In this document: positions 8,173 to 16,791 of the stretch, in pieces
How positions within the stretch are numbered: the first letter of the stretch is position 1
How the letters are laid out: every line of letters begins with the position of its first letter
Source of the DNA: Aquabacterium lacunae
GTDB lineage: Bacteria > Pseudomonadota > Gammaproteobacteria > Burkholderiales > Burkholderiaceae_C
NCBI RefSeq assembly: GCF_004310865.1
Contig: NZ_SIXI01000007.1
Span: 62,001-126,000 of the forward strand
DNA length: 64,000 nucleotides
Direction of reading: 5' to 3'
The notes under the pieces: model-generated
Databases searched by the model: none
What the model was told of the DNA's origin: nothing
Seen by the model: only the letters and a program-made list of their open reading frames with translations
Position numbers and translations under genes: made by a program

Positions 8173-10008
8173 TCAGCGCTGCACCTGGAACTCAGGCGAA
8201 GCCACGGCCAGCAAAAGGGCCGACCACAAGCGGGTTTTGGTTTCGGTATCGGCCGTGCTGGGCGTGGCCTTGAGGCGAATGCCTTCCACCGCGGTTTTGA
8301 TTTCGGCCTTCAGGTTGGCCGGCATGGCGCCATAAAACAGGCGCTGGTCGATCAGGGCCAGCAGCTGGGAGGCATCAGCCTTGTTGGCGGCCAACAGCCA
8401 GGGGCTTTGCGCATCCAGCGCGTAGCTGGGCTGCACGTCGCGGCGCGATGCAGCCCAGTTGTAGCCCGACCGGCCGGCGCCGTAACGCACCACGTCCATC
8501 ATGTAATTGACATAGCCCGCCGCACTGGTTTCGTTGGCCAGTTGCAGCTCAGGCGCCACCAGGCCCACCTTGGCCGCCTCACCGCCGGCGTGCATGTAAC
8601 CCGGGCGGTAGAAGTTGAACACCGACAGGGCACGCAAGGGCGACTGCCCCAGGGCACTGCCAGCGTTGTCGGTGTGGTCGATCAAAAAGCGACCGGTGTC
8701 TGAGCTGGTGCCCACCGCGCGCAAAAAGGCGCTGAGCTTGAGCACCGGCTCACGGGCCTTGCCGAAGTAGGGGTCGTCTTCCAGCACGGCCAGGTCACGG
8801 GCTTCGGGGTCAAGCAGCACGGCGCGCACCATGGCGCCCAGGTTGCGGCCCGAGGCCTCAAAGGCCTGCGTGACACGCAGCACATACGCCTCAGAAGGGT
8901 TGCTGGTGACCAGCCGCTGGATCAGCTGTTTGCCAATGAAAGGGCCCACATTGGGGTGCACCGTGGCCAGCTGGTTCAGGGCTGCAGCCAGGCTGGCTTC
9001 GGGGTCGGCCGCGGTTTGGGCCGGCACCGTGACGCCCAGGAAGCTTTTGGCTGCGGTGGAATGGAACTGGGGGTAGGCCACCATGGGGCGGGCCCCGCGG
9101 TCGTCGTACTTGTTGCCACTGTGGCTGCCGTACAAGAAGCACGAATCAGAGGGCTTGTTGGGGCAGTCGTAGCTGAGGCCCGTGAACACCTTGGCCAGGC
9201 CAGCCACGTCGGCCGAGGTGTAGCTTTCCAGTTCCTGGCCCATGCTGTTTCGCTTGGGTGTGCCGTTGGCGTTGAGCTGGTACAGGCCGATCGAAAACAG
9301 CTGCATCACCTCGCGCGCAAAGTTTTCATCAGGCACGCGGCCGGTGGTGGCGTTTTCTTTTTGATTGCGCAGGTGCGACAGGTAGCAGCCCATCACGGGG
9401 TGGCGGGCCACGGCCTCCAGCAGGGTGCGGTAGCTGCCAAACGCGTTGGCGGCCAGGGTGTCGTAGTAGTGGGCCAGCCCGCGTGAGTTGTCAGCGCCGC
9501 AGCCGTCCATGCTCGACACCACAAAGATCTGGCTCAGTGCAAAGGCCACGCGCTGGCGCAGCTGGTCTTGCCCCTGCAGGGCGTGCCGCCAGAAGCTGTG
9601 GTTGAAATCAACCGGCTGCGCGCTTTCGTTGGCGTTGTTGGCCTTGAGCTCAGCGTCACGCGCCAGCCAATAGGCCCGGTGTGTCTGGCTGGGCTGCAAA
9701 GCCAGTTGCTGGTTCACCCAAGCTTCGTAACCCATGGAGCGCAGCTCGGCCACCGTGGCCGGCGTGGGGCCAAAAGTGGCCTGGGTCAGGAAGCGAGCGG
9801 CCTCAGGGTCGGTGCTGGGGCCCACGCGCACCTGGCGCGCCTCGATGGTGGCCAGGCTGCCAGGCTGTGGCACCACCGTGGTGGGGGCCTTGGGAGGGGC
9901 CGCGGCCTGGTCACCAGCGCCACCGCCGCAACCCACCAGGCTCAGCATGGCGGCGGTGCCCAGGCTCAAGGCCAGGGCCGAAGGCAGTCGAATCAAGGCG
10001 CGCAACAT
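8173..10008 (-). CDS. DUF1800 family lipoprotein
   Basis: 611 residues. The N-terminal hydrophobic segment ends in LSLVGCGGG, a lipobox with Cys27, so this should be a lipoprotein. From about residue 65 (ATFGPTPATVAELRSMG) it follows the DUF1800 family, including the conserved PDENFAREVMQLFSIGLY segment in the middle. The partner DUF1501 gene follows after 14 bases and the two probably form a two-gene operon. No clear Shine-Dalgarno sequence precedes the ATG at 10008, so the start is chosen by the signal peptide. Molecular role unknown. Confidence 0.87.
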   Translation of the reverse strand: MLRALIRLPSALALSLGTAAMLSLVGCGGGAGDQAAAPPKAPTTVVPQPGSLATIEARQVRVGPSTDPEAARFLTQATFGPTPATVAELRSMGYEAWVNQQLALQPSQTHRAYWLARDAELKANNANESAQPVDFNHSFWRHALQGQDQLRQRVAFALSQIFVVSSMDGCGADNSRGLAHYYDTLAANAFGSYRTLLEAVARHPVMGCYLSHLRNQKENATTGRVPDENFAREVMQLFSIGLYQLNANGTPKRNSMGQELESYTSADVAGLAKVFTGLSYDCPNKPSDSCFLYGSHSGNKYDDRGARPMVAYPQFHSTAAKSFLGVTVPAQTAADPEASLAAALNQLATVHPNVGPFIGKQLIQRLVTSNPSEAYVLRVTQAFEASGRNLGAMVRAVLLDPEARDLAVLEDDPYFGKAREPVLKLSAFLRAVGTSSDTGRFLIDHTDNAGSALGQSPLRALSVFNFYRPGYMHAGGEAAKVGLVAPELQLANETSAAGYVNYMMDVVRYGAGRSGYNWAASRRDVQPSYALDAQSPWLLAANKADASQLLALIDQRLFYGAMPANLKAEIKTAVEGIRLKATPSTADTETKTRLWSALLLAVASPEFQVQR

Positions 10009-10254
10009 GGCAACAACAGCATCAAAGCAGACAGGGGCCCATGATGGGGCGACAGCAGGCCGAGCGTGGAGTGCGAAATGCCCGCTTCACACCTGCCGAC
10101 ACAGTTTCAGGGCGCCTGCTTACACAGCTTGCAACCCGTAACAAGGGGGTGCGCAGCGTGATGTTTGTCACAGCGCACAAGCTCGTTTTGTACACTGTGC
10201 GCCCTTGGCTGCCCAGCCCGCACAACCCCTGTTCAGGGGGGTGGCAGCACAGTT

Positions 10255-11355
10255 TCAGGCCCGGGCGTCGCCCCAATGCAGCAAGGTGGTGTCGTCACCG
10301 GGGTAGGTGGTGCGGCCGTGGCGGTCAACACAGTATTGGGGCGAGGCGATCACTTCATGGAAGCGCTCGCCTGCACTGAGGCGGGTGTATTCAAACAGCA
10401 CACTGCGCACCACTTCGCTGCGCGCGCGCAGCTTGCAGCCATGGCCGATCCAGGCGGGGCCCACAATCTTGGCGCCCGCCTCCACCTCGGTGCCCGAGCC
10501 AATGTACACAGGGCCTTCAATGTGGGCGTCAGGGGCAATACGGGTGTTCAGGCCAACCCACACACCCGGGCGAACCTGGCGGCCCGGCATGTGCATTTGG
10601 GCCACTTCGCCTTTGAGCACCTGCTGCTGCACGGCCCAGTAGTCGGTCACGCGGCCAATGTCGATCCAGTTGAACTGATGCTGCTGCGCGTAAAACGGCA
10701 GTTGCGCGGCCACCAGTTGCGGGAACAGCTGGCCACCGATGTCGTATTCAACGCCGGCGGGCACCAGCTCAAGCACCTGTGGTTCAAAAATGTAGATGCC
10801 GGTGCTGGCCTGGCGCGACAAGGCGGCCTCGGGCTTGGGCTTTTCCTGGAACGAGGTGATGCGACCCGAGGGCTCAGACACCACCACGCCATAGTTCTGC
10901 ACCTGCTCCAGCGGCACTTCCAGCGTGACCACGCTGGCCAGGGCCTGCTGGGCCTTGTGTTGTTGCAGGGCGGCAGTCAGGTCAAGGTCAATGATGGCGT
11001 CACCGCACAGCACCACGGTGGTCTCGTCAAAGAACCCGCTGAACTGCTGGATTTTTTTCATGCCACCGGCCGAGCCCACGGGCTTGGGCGTGATCTCGCC
11101 GTGCTCCATGACGCCTTCGTACGAGTAGCCGATGTTGACGCCCCAGCGGTGGCCGTCACCGAAGTAGTTTTCGATCTTCCAGTGCTTGAAGGCCACGTTG
11201 ATCATGATGTCGGTGACGCCATGACGGGCCAGGTGCTCGATGATGTACTCAAGCACCGGTTTGCCCAAAATGGGCACCATGGGCTTGGGCGTGAGTTTGG
11301 TGAGCGGGCGGACGCGGGTGCCTTGGCCGGCGGCCAGGATCATTGCTTTGGCCAT
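10255..11355 (-). CDS. NDP-sugar synthase / mannose-1-phosphate guanylyltransferase-like
   Basis: 366 residues. The N-terminus MAKAMILAAGQGTRVRPLT is the nucleotide-binding signature of sugar-1-phosphate nucleotidyltransferases, with the conserved TPKPMVP loop at about 22-28. After the catalytic domain (to about residue 240) comes a left-handed beta-helix segment with isoleucine-patch repeats (VGLNTRIAPDAHIEGPVYIG). The enzyme would make an NDP-sugar from NTP and a sugar-1-phosphate; GDP-mannose is the most common product of this architecture, but the specificity is not readable here. GAGGAA lies 5 bases before the start. It could feed the exopolysaccharide operon 4 kb away (inference). Confidence 0.82.
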   Translation of the reverse strand: MAKAMILAAGQGTRVRPLTKLTPKPMVPILGKPVLEYIIEHLARHGVTDIMINVAFKHWKIENYFGDGHRWGVNIGYSYEGVMEHGEITPKPVGSAGGMKKIQQFSGFFDETTVVLCGDAIIDLDLTAALQQHKAQQALASVVTLEVPLEQVQNYGVVVSEPSGRITSFQEKPKPEAALSRQASTGIYIFEPQVLELVPAGVEYDIGGQLFPQLVAAQLPFYAQQHQFNWIDIGRVTDYWAVQQQVLKGEVAQMHMPGRQVRPGVWVGLNTRIAPDAHIEGPVYIGSGTEVEAGAKIVGPAWIGHGCKLRARSEVVRSVLFEYTRLSAGERFHEVIASPQYCVDRHGRTTYPGDDTTLLHWGDARA

Positions 11356-11449
11356 GGTTCCTCAGCTGTTTTTGAATGGGGGGGACTTGAATGCAAAACG
11401 AAAGCGGCCCGAAGGCCGCTGTGCTGCGCTGGCGTGCGCTGTTCAGCGC

Positions 11450-11671
11450 TCAGTATTTTTTGGACAGCAGCAAACCGGCCATGCCCAAGCAGGCCAGGCC
11501 CAGATTGAGCAACTCAGAGTCAGGCATGGCGCCCTTGAGCGCAGCGTGCAGGGCCGTGGCCAATTGCGACGCCGGCAGAGACGCTGGCACCGAGGCCGTT
11601 TGGCCAACCAAAGCACCCAGCAACAGCAGGGCGCCGAACAATGCAAAGGTGATGCGGTACTTCTGTGACAT
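11450..11671 (-). CDS. Small two-helix membrane protein, unknown function
   Basis: A 73-residue frame starting MSQKYRITFALFG and preceded by a strong ribosome-binding sequence (AGGGAG, about 6 bases before the ATG). It has a signal-peptide-like hydrophobic segment at about 8-25 and a second at about 52-69, ending in SKKY. The layout of a spacer, a hydrophobic helix and a short basic tail resembles a sorting tail, but no Pro-Glu motif precedes it, so I do not call it PEP-CTERM. It lies between the nucleotidyltransferase and the recombinase. I do not recognise the family; the good ribosome-binding site is the main support. Confidence 0.5.
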   Translation of the reverse strand: MSQKYRITFALFGALLLLGALVGQTASVPASLPASQLATALHAALKGAMPDSELLNLGLACLGMAGLLLSKKY

Positions 11672-11773
11672 GAAAACTCCCTCTCCCTTCGTGTTTGAAA
11701 CGCAGGTTAGCGTGAGGCGCCTGGCTTGCACATCCCGCATGTGGTGGGCTTGAGCGGGCCACGTGCTGCCACC

Positions 11774-11806
11774 CCGCCACACAACCGCCACACAACCGCC
11801 ACACAA
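11774..11806. repeat. Short tandem repeat upstream of the recombinase gene
   Basis: Three perfect consecutive copies of the 11-base unit CCGCCACACAA end 12 bases before the first candidate start codon of the XerC-type gene. Copy number could vary by slippage, which might affect leader or translation-initiation properties. No function is established. Confidence 0.85.
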
Positions 11807-11827
11807 ACACGGCACACAATGCTGGCC

Positions 11828-12778
11828 ATGAACCCACGCGTTGCCGACTACCTGCTGGCTTTGAGCACCCAGCGGCGCCTGGCGGCGCGCACCGTGGCGC
11901 TGTACACCAGCGCGTTGCACGAATTGGTGCACCTGCAGGGCCCCATGGCCTGGGCCGACACGCGTGCGCACCACGTGCGCCAGTGGGTAAGCAAGCTGCA
12001 CGCCAGGGGCCTGGGGCCCCGCAGCATCGCCATTCACCTGGCGGCTTGGCGCGGGTTTTTTGCCTGGCTGGCCCGCGCAGGTGAGGTGGCCGCCAACCCG
12101 GTGCAAAGCGTGAAAGCGCCCAAGGCACCCAAACCCCTGCCCAAAGCCTTGGGGGTGGACCAGGCCATGGCCCTGGCCGACACCGCCGCCCTGCCCTTGC
12201 CCGTGCAGCCCACCGACACCCGCGGCCTGAGGGAGGCACCCTGGCTGGCGGCGCGCGACCTGGCCATGGTGGAACTGCTGTACGGCTGCGGGCTGCGCAA
12301 CGCCGAATTGCTGGGCCTGGACTGCGCGGCCAGCCCCGAGGCCGCGGGCTGGCTGGACCTGCATGGCGCGGAGGCTCATGTGCTGGGCAAGGGCCACAAG
12401 CGCCGGGTGGTGCCGGTGGGGCAGCAGGCACTGGCGGCCGTGAAAGCCTGGCTGGTGGTGCGCGAACAGGTGCCCGCACAGGGTTGCGAGCCCGCCCTGT
12501 TCGTGAGCCGCCTGGGCCGCCGCCTGACCGCGGTGCAGTTGCGCAACCGGCTCAAGGCCATTGCGGTGCAGGCTGGGGTGCCCAGCCACGTGCACCCCCA
12601 CATGCTGCGACACAGCTTTGCCAGCCACCTGCTGCAGTCAAGCGGTGACCTGCGGGGTGTGCAAGAGCTACTGGGGCACGCCCACATCACCACCACGCAG
12701 GTGTACACGCGGCTTGATTTCCAGCACCTGGCCAAGGTGTACGACGCCGCCCACCCGCGCGCTGGCCGTAAAAAATAG
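11828..12778 (+). CDS. xerC: Tyrosine recombinase, XerC-like
   Basis: 316 residues from the ATG at 11828 (an in-frame ATG at 11819 would add three). The N-terminal core-binding domain spans about 1-95 and the catalytic domain about 110-300. The catalytic set is complete: Arg157 (GCGLRNAE), Lys191 (GKGHK), His258 and Arg261 (HMLRH), His284 (GHAHI) and the nucleophile Tyr293 (QVYT). XerC works with XerD at dif sites to resolve chromosome dimers, and the length fits XerC. It stands alone here, so a different XerC/D-family recombinase cannot be ruled out. Confidence 0.82.
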   Translation: MNPRVADYLLALSTQRRLAARTVALYTSALHELVHLQGPMAWADTRAHHVRQWVSKLHARGLGPRSIAIHLAAWRGFFAWLARAGEVAANPVQSVKAPKAPKPLPKALGVDQAMALADTAALPLPVQPTDTRGLREAPWLAARDLAMVELLYGCGLRNAELLGLDCAASPEAAGWLDLHGAEAHVLGKGHKRRVVPVGQQALAAVKAWLVVREQVPAQGCEPALFVSRLGRRLTAVQLRNRLKAIAVQAGVPSHVHPHMLRHSFASHLLQSSGDLRGVQELLGHAHITTTQVYTRLDFQHLAKVYDAAHPRAGRKK

Positions 12779-12794
12779 CTGAAAAACCAGAGGG

Positions 12795-12820
12795 AAAGTG
12801 TCGAGGCAATTGACACTTTT
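12795..12820 (+). terminator. Stem-loop after the recombinase gene, probable terminator
   Basis: AAAGTGTC (12795-12802) pairs perfectly with GACACTTT (12812-12819) across a 9-base loop, ending in four T residues 17-42 bases after the xerC stop. It is a modest intrinsic terminator; the symmetry could also serve as an operator for the gene starting at 12945. Confidence 0.5.
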
Positions 12821-12944
12821 CCGGACATATTGCACACAATCAATCATAAGTTGTTGATTTGATTGTTGTTTTTTCGTGGCTCGCTATTTGCTAATTGAGT
12901 GGCGGATGTATGTCCGCAACGCAGTATCAACCCAGGAGCCCCTC

Positions 12945-13787
12945 ATGATTTTCAAGAAAGCACTGACAGCTTTGACGCTGTCGGCCGCAGGCATGCTGTC
13001 CGTGCCCACGGCCCAGGCCGCCCTGCTGATCGGCGGTGACGCCACCAGCCAGGCCACCGCCACCAGCATCGTCGACATCGTGTTTGCCATCGACACCAGT
13101 GGCAGCATGAGCGACGACATCGCGTCCATCGGCGCCAAGGCGCAACAGGTGATCACCAACCTGAACTGCCCCACGAGCGATTGCTACGTGCGCGCACGGT
13201 TCTTTGCCAACCGCTGGACCAGCGGTAGCTTGTTCAACGAAGACGCTTACGACTACGTCAATGCCCGCAACGGAAGCCTGCTGCCCCGCTTCGATGACAC
13301 CGAAGACAACGGCCTGGTGGTGCAGGACCTGATCCAGTACTACGAGTGGAACAACGACGCCGTGGGTTCGCAGAACTACTACAAGGCCGTGGTGACCATC
13401 GGTGACGAAGGCACCGTGAATGGCGAACCCGTCAACACTTCCGACTACACCGCGGCCAAGGCCGCCAACGACGCCGCCATTGCCGCAGGCGTGTTCCTGT
13501 TTGGCTGGGTGGCCGATGACCCCACCACACCCGCCGTGGGCCCGCTGTTCCAGGCCATGGCCGTGGGCGGCACCGCAGGTGGCATCACCTACGGCAACAC
13601 GGGCGGTGGTTATGTGTCGGGCCCCCTGACCGACGTGACGGTCGAGTCACAACTGGAGGCCATCATTTGTGCCGTGGCCGGTGGAGGCAACCCCGTGCCT
13701 GAACCGGCCAGCCTGGCGCTGGTGGGCCTGGCCCTGACCGGCTCGGTGGCCGCAGCCGCACGCCGCCGCAAGCAACACCAGGCCTGA
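12945..13787 (+). CDS. PEP-CTERM protein with von Willebrand factor A domain
   Basis: 280 residues starting MIFKKALTAL, with AGGAG 5 bases before the ATG; upstream in-frame codons lack a ribosome-binding site. A signal peptide ends near AQAA (residue 26). A VWA domain follows: DIVFAIDTSGSMSDD carries the metal-binding DxSxS motif at about 50-54. VWA domains mediate metal-dependent adhesion. The C-terminus is a PEP-CTERM sorting tail (VPEPASLALVGLALTGS, then ARRRKQ), so the protein is probably an exosortase substrate delivered to the surface or exopolysaccharide matrix. It is followed by a stem-loop and then by prsT. Confidence 0.88.
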   Translation: MIFKKALTALTLSAAGMLSVPTAQAALLIGGDATSQATATSIVDIVFAIDTSGSMSDDIASIGAKAQQVITNLNCPTSDCYVRARFFANRWTSGSLFNEDAYDYVNARNGSLLPRFDDTEDNGLVVQDLIQYYEWNNDAVGSQNYYKAVVTIGDEGTVNGEPVNTSDYTAAKAANDAAIAAGVFLFGWVADDPTTPAVGPLFQAMAVGGTAGGITYGNTGGGYVSGPLTDVTVESQLEAIICAVAGGGNPVPEPASLALVGLALTGSVAAAARRRKQHQA

Positions 13788-13807
13788 TCGGCCCGGTGCC
13801 CTGTACA

Positions 13808-13829
13808 GCCGAGGCCTTTGGGCCTCGGC
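13808..13829 (+). terminator. GC-rich stem-loop after the VWA PEP-CTERM gene
   Basis: GCCGAGGCC (13808-13816) pairs with GGCCTCGGC (13821-13829) around a TTTG loop, 20 bases after the stop codon. There is no clean run of T after it, so termination may be partial and some transcription may continue into prsT. Confidence 0.5.
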
Positions 13830-13845
13830 ATTGCCATTTCTGCCC

Positions 13846-16635
13846 ATGAACCGGTTGACCCACCACTTTCGTCACCAGGTGGCGGCGGCTTGCTGCGCAT
13901 TGCTCACCGCGTGCTCGGGCACGCAAGACCCGCAGGCCGTGATGGCCGCGGCCAAGGCACGCATGGAAGCCGGCGAGCCTGCTGCAGCGGCCATCGAGAT
14001 CAAGAACCTGATGGCCAATGACCAGGCCGCCTCGGGCCAACTGCCCGCGCTGCGCAGCCTGTTGGGCCAGGCCTTGCTGGAATCAGGTGACCCTGTGGGT
14101 GCCGAGGTGGAGCTGAAGCGGGCACTGCAAGCCGGCCAGCCCGACGACGTGGTGGTGCCGCAGTTGGCACGGGCCCTGTTGGCACAGCAAAAACACGCCG
14201 AGTTGCTGAACACGCTGGGCGGGCGGCAACTGGCCAGCCCCGATGCCGACGCGGCGCTGCGCACCACCTTGGCCACCGCGCTGCGCAACCGCGGCGAGTT
14301 TGGCAAGGCCACCGCCGAGGTGAACAAGGCCCTTGAGCGCAAGCCCGAGCACGTGCCAGCACTGTTGCTGCTGGCCAGCCTGCACGCGGCCGACCAGCGC
14401 GACAAAGAAGCCTTCGAGATTTTGCAGGCCGTGCTGCGCCGTGACGCCAGCAATGTGCAGGCATGGACCATTCAGGGGCAGCTGCAGGCGGCCAAAGGGC
14501 AGGCCGCCGAAGCGGTGGCGGCCTTTGAAAAGGCGCTGAAGCTGAAACCCGATTCGGTGTCGGCCCATGCGGCCTTGGTGGTGCTGGAGCTGTCTCGCAA
14601 TGACGTGGCCGCCGCCAAAACACGCTGGGAGGCCATGAACAAGGCCCTGCCCGACAACCCGCAAACCCGCTTCCATGAAGCCAAGGTGGCCTTCGCCAGC
14701 GGCGACGCGCGGCGCGCCCGCGAACTGACCGTGCCCCTGTTGCGCACTGGCGACCAGAACCTGGGCCTGCTGCAACTGGCCGCGGCCGTGGAGCTGAAGC
14801 TGAAGGCCCCGGCACGCGCCGAAAGCCTGCTGGGCAAGGCCGTGGCCCTGGCACCCACCGCCCCGGTGCCGCGCCTGATGCTGGCCCAGGCCCACCTGGC
14901 CGGTGGGCAGGCGGCCAAGGCCACGCATGTGCTGCGCCCACTGCTGCAGGGCGAACAACCGCCTGAACAGGCCTTGTTGCTGGCTGCGCGCGCCGCCTTG
15001 CTGCAGGGCGCAGCCCAAGAGGCCGACGCCTGGTTCGCACAGGCCGCCAAGCTGTACCCGGGCAGCCAGGAGCTGGCCAACGCAGCCGCCGTGAGCGGCA
15101 TACGCAAGAACCTGACCGACGACGCCTTGAACGAGCTGCAGGCCGTGGTGAACACCCAGGCCGACCACGGCGCCCAGCTGATGCTGGTGAGCGCGCGCCT
15201 GGCCAAGGGCCAGGTGGAAGCGGCCCAAGCCACCCTGGCCGAGATGGCGCGCAAGGCGCCGCAAGACCCCTTCCCCCACGAGCTGGCGGGCCGTGTGGCC
15301 CTGAAACAGCGCGACGTGGCGGGTGCACGCAAGCACTACGAGGCGGCATTGGCGCTTGACCCGGCGCACTATCCAGCCATTGCAGGGCTGGCCGGGATCG
15401 ACATGGCCGACAACCAGCCCGACAAGGCGCTCGAGCGCTTTGCCAAACTGCTGGAACGCGAACCTGACCACCTGCTGGCCCTGATGGCGATGGCCGAGGT
15501 GCACGAACGCAAGCCCGGCGGCATGGCAGAGGCCGCGCGCCTGCTGGAACGTGCCGTGCAGACCCACCCCGACCAGCGGGGCCCCACCGAGTTGCTGGTA
15601 GAGCTGTGGCTGAAGCAGCAGAAGTTCACGGCTGCGGCTGCAGCGGCCCAAAGTGGCCTGACGCACCGCCCTGACGACACCGGTTTGCTGGAGCTGCTGG
15701 GCAAGGCCCAGCTGGGTGCGGCACAGGCCCAGCAGGCTGCCACCACCTACACGAAGCTGGCGCAGCTGTTGCCACGCTCACCCGAGCCCTGGCTGCGGGT
15801 GGCCGAGATCCAGCTGAGCCAGGGCCGGCTGGCAGCGGCCACCGAGGCGGCAGCCAAAGCACGCAAGGTGGCGCCCGAAGCCCTGCCCGTGCTGCGCATG
15901 GTGGCAGGCCTGGCGGCACGGGCCAAGCGTTTTGACCAGGCCTTGGCCGCTGCGCGCGACCTGCAGTCGGCCCACCCGGAGGAAGCCGCGGGCTACCTGA
16001 TCGAGGGCGAGGTGCACCTGCTGGAAGGCGATGCCGGCCTGGCCGAGAAAGCCTGGCGACTGGCCATGGACAAGCGCAATGGCACCGAAGCGGCGCAGCG
16101 CCTGTACGCGCTGTTGAGCCAGCAGGAGCGCAAAGCCGAGGTCGACAAGATGGTGGCGCAATGGTTGTCGCGCCACCCGAAAGACACCGCCTTCATGTTG
16201 CGCCTGGCGGGCACCGAGATCGACCGCAAAAACTATGCGGCAGCGGAAGCCCTGCTGCGCAAGGTGCACCTGCAGCAGCCCCGCAACGTGGACGTGCTGA
16301 ACAACATGGCCTGGCTGATGACGCAGCAGCGCAAGCCCGGTGGTGTGGCCTATGCCGAGCGGGCCATGGTGTTTTCGCCCGACAACGCGGTGTTGATGGA
16401 CACCTTGGCCATGGCCTACGCCACCGAGAAGCGTTTTGACGAGGCCATCAAGACGCAAACCCGCGCCATGACCTTGATGCCCGAGTCAGGCGCGCTGGGC
16501 CTGAACCTGGCCCGCATTCACCTGATGGCTGGCGACAAGCCCAAGGCCACCAAGGTGCTGCAAGAGGTGGTGGCCAAGCCGTTTGCCGGCCAGGCCGAAG
16601 CCCGGCAGTTGCTGGCCAGCTTGCGCGGCGGCTGA
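13846..16635 (+). CDS. prsT: PEP-CTERM system TPR-repeat lipoprotein PrsT
   Basis: 929 residues from the ATG at 13846. The signal sequence ends in the lipobox LLTACSG with Cys23, so it should be a lipoprotein. The rest is a continuous array of tetratricopeptide-like helix pairs. Length, lipid anchor and repeats match the TPR protein PrsT that accompanies exosortase systems, usually encoded with XrtA or XrtB loci. TPR arrays bind other proteins, so a scaffold for exopolysaccharide assembly or PEP-CTERM export is likely but unproven. It lies 7.3 kb from the exosortase gene, next to PEP-CTERM genes, which supports the assignment. Confidence 0.85.
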   Translation: MNRLTHHFRHQVAAACCALLTACSGTQDPQAVMAAAKARMEAGEPAAAAIEIKNLMANDQAASGQLPALRSLLGQALLESGDPVGAEVELKRALQAGQPDDVVVPQLARALLAQQKHAELLNTLGGRQLASPDADAALRTTLATALRNRGEFGKATAEVNKALERKPEHVPALLLLASLHAADQRDKEAFEILQAVLRRDASNVQAWTIQGQLQAAKGQAAEAVAAFEKALKLKPDSVSAHAALVVLELSRNDVAAAKTRWEAMNKALPDNPQTRFHEAKVAFASGDARRARELTVPLLRTGDQNLGLLQLAAAVELKLKAPARAESLLGKAVALAPTAPVPRLMLAQAHLAGGQAAKATHVLRPLLQGEQPPEQALLLAARAALLQGAAQEADAWFAQAAKLYPGSQELANAAAVSGIRKNLTDDALNELQAVVNTQADHGAQLMLVSARLAKGQVEAAQATLAEMARKAPQDPFPHELAGRVALKQRDVAGARKHYEAALALDPAHYPAIAGLAGIDMADNQPDKALERFAKLLEREPDHLLALMAMAEVHERKPGGMAEAARLLERAVQTHPDQRGPTELLVELWLKQQKFTAAAAAAQSGLTHRPDDTGLLELLGKAQLGAAQAQQAATTYTKLAQLLPRSPEPWLRVAEIQLSQGRLAAATEAAAKARKVAPEALPVLRMVAGLAARAKRFDQALAAARDLQSAHPEEAAGYLIEGEVHLLEGDAGLAEKAWRLAMDKRNGTEAAQRLYALLSQQERKAEVDKMVAQWLSRHPKDTAFMLRLAGTEIDRKNYAAAEALLRKVHLQQPRNVDVLNNMAWLMTQQRKPGGVAYAERAMVFSPDNAVLMDTLAMAYATEKRFDEAIKTQTRAMTLMPESGALGLNLARIHLMAGDKPKATKVLQEVVAKPFAGQAEARQLLASLRGG

Positions 16636-16791
16636 AAAAACCCGCCAGCCTGTGAAGGGTGGCGGGTTGACTGCAAGCCTGGCGCCTCAGGCGCCAGGGC
16701 TTCAGGCGGCTTGCTTGCGGCGACGGGCAGCGAAAGCCGCCACGCCAGCACCGGCCAGGGCCAGAGCGACGCTGCCGGCTTCGGGCACGGC
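16633..16791. repeat. 159-bp direct repeat, copy A (terminator plus sorting-tail coding DNA)
   Basis: This block matches 17847-18005 with only two visible mismatches. It contains a transcription terminator for the minus strand and the last 28 codons or so (PEP-CTERM tail) of the PEP-CTERM gene at 16702. The two genes differ completely upstream of the block, so the tail and terminator have been duplicated or gene-converted as a unit. Confidence 0.9.
16635..16666 (-). terminator. Intrinsic terminator for the PEP-CTERM gene at 16702
   Basis: Read on the minus strand, CCCGCCA and TGGCGGG form a stem that ends in six T residues, 36 bases after the stop codon. The same sequence recurs after the neighbouring PEP-CTERM gene. 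It also lies immediately after prsT, which converges from the plus strand. Confidence 0.8.

Noticed and set aside
11672-12628. Long minus-strand open frame opposite the recombinase gene
   Set aside because: It is antisense to a gene with a complete catalytic set and its translation is low-complexity Gly/His/Gln/Ala. Only the final 73 codons, with their own ATG and ribosome-binding site, look real.
14000-16458. Several long minus-strand frames opposite prsT
   Set aside because: High-GC DNA leaves antisense frames open. Their translations are biased and lack any domain, and the plus-strand TPR repeats are unambiguous.
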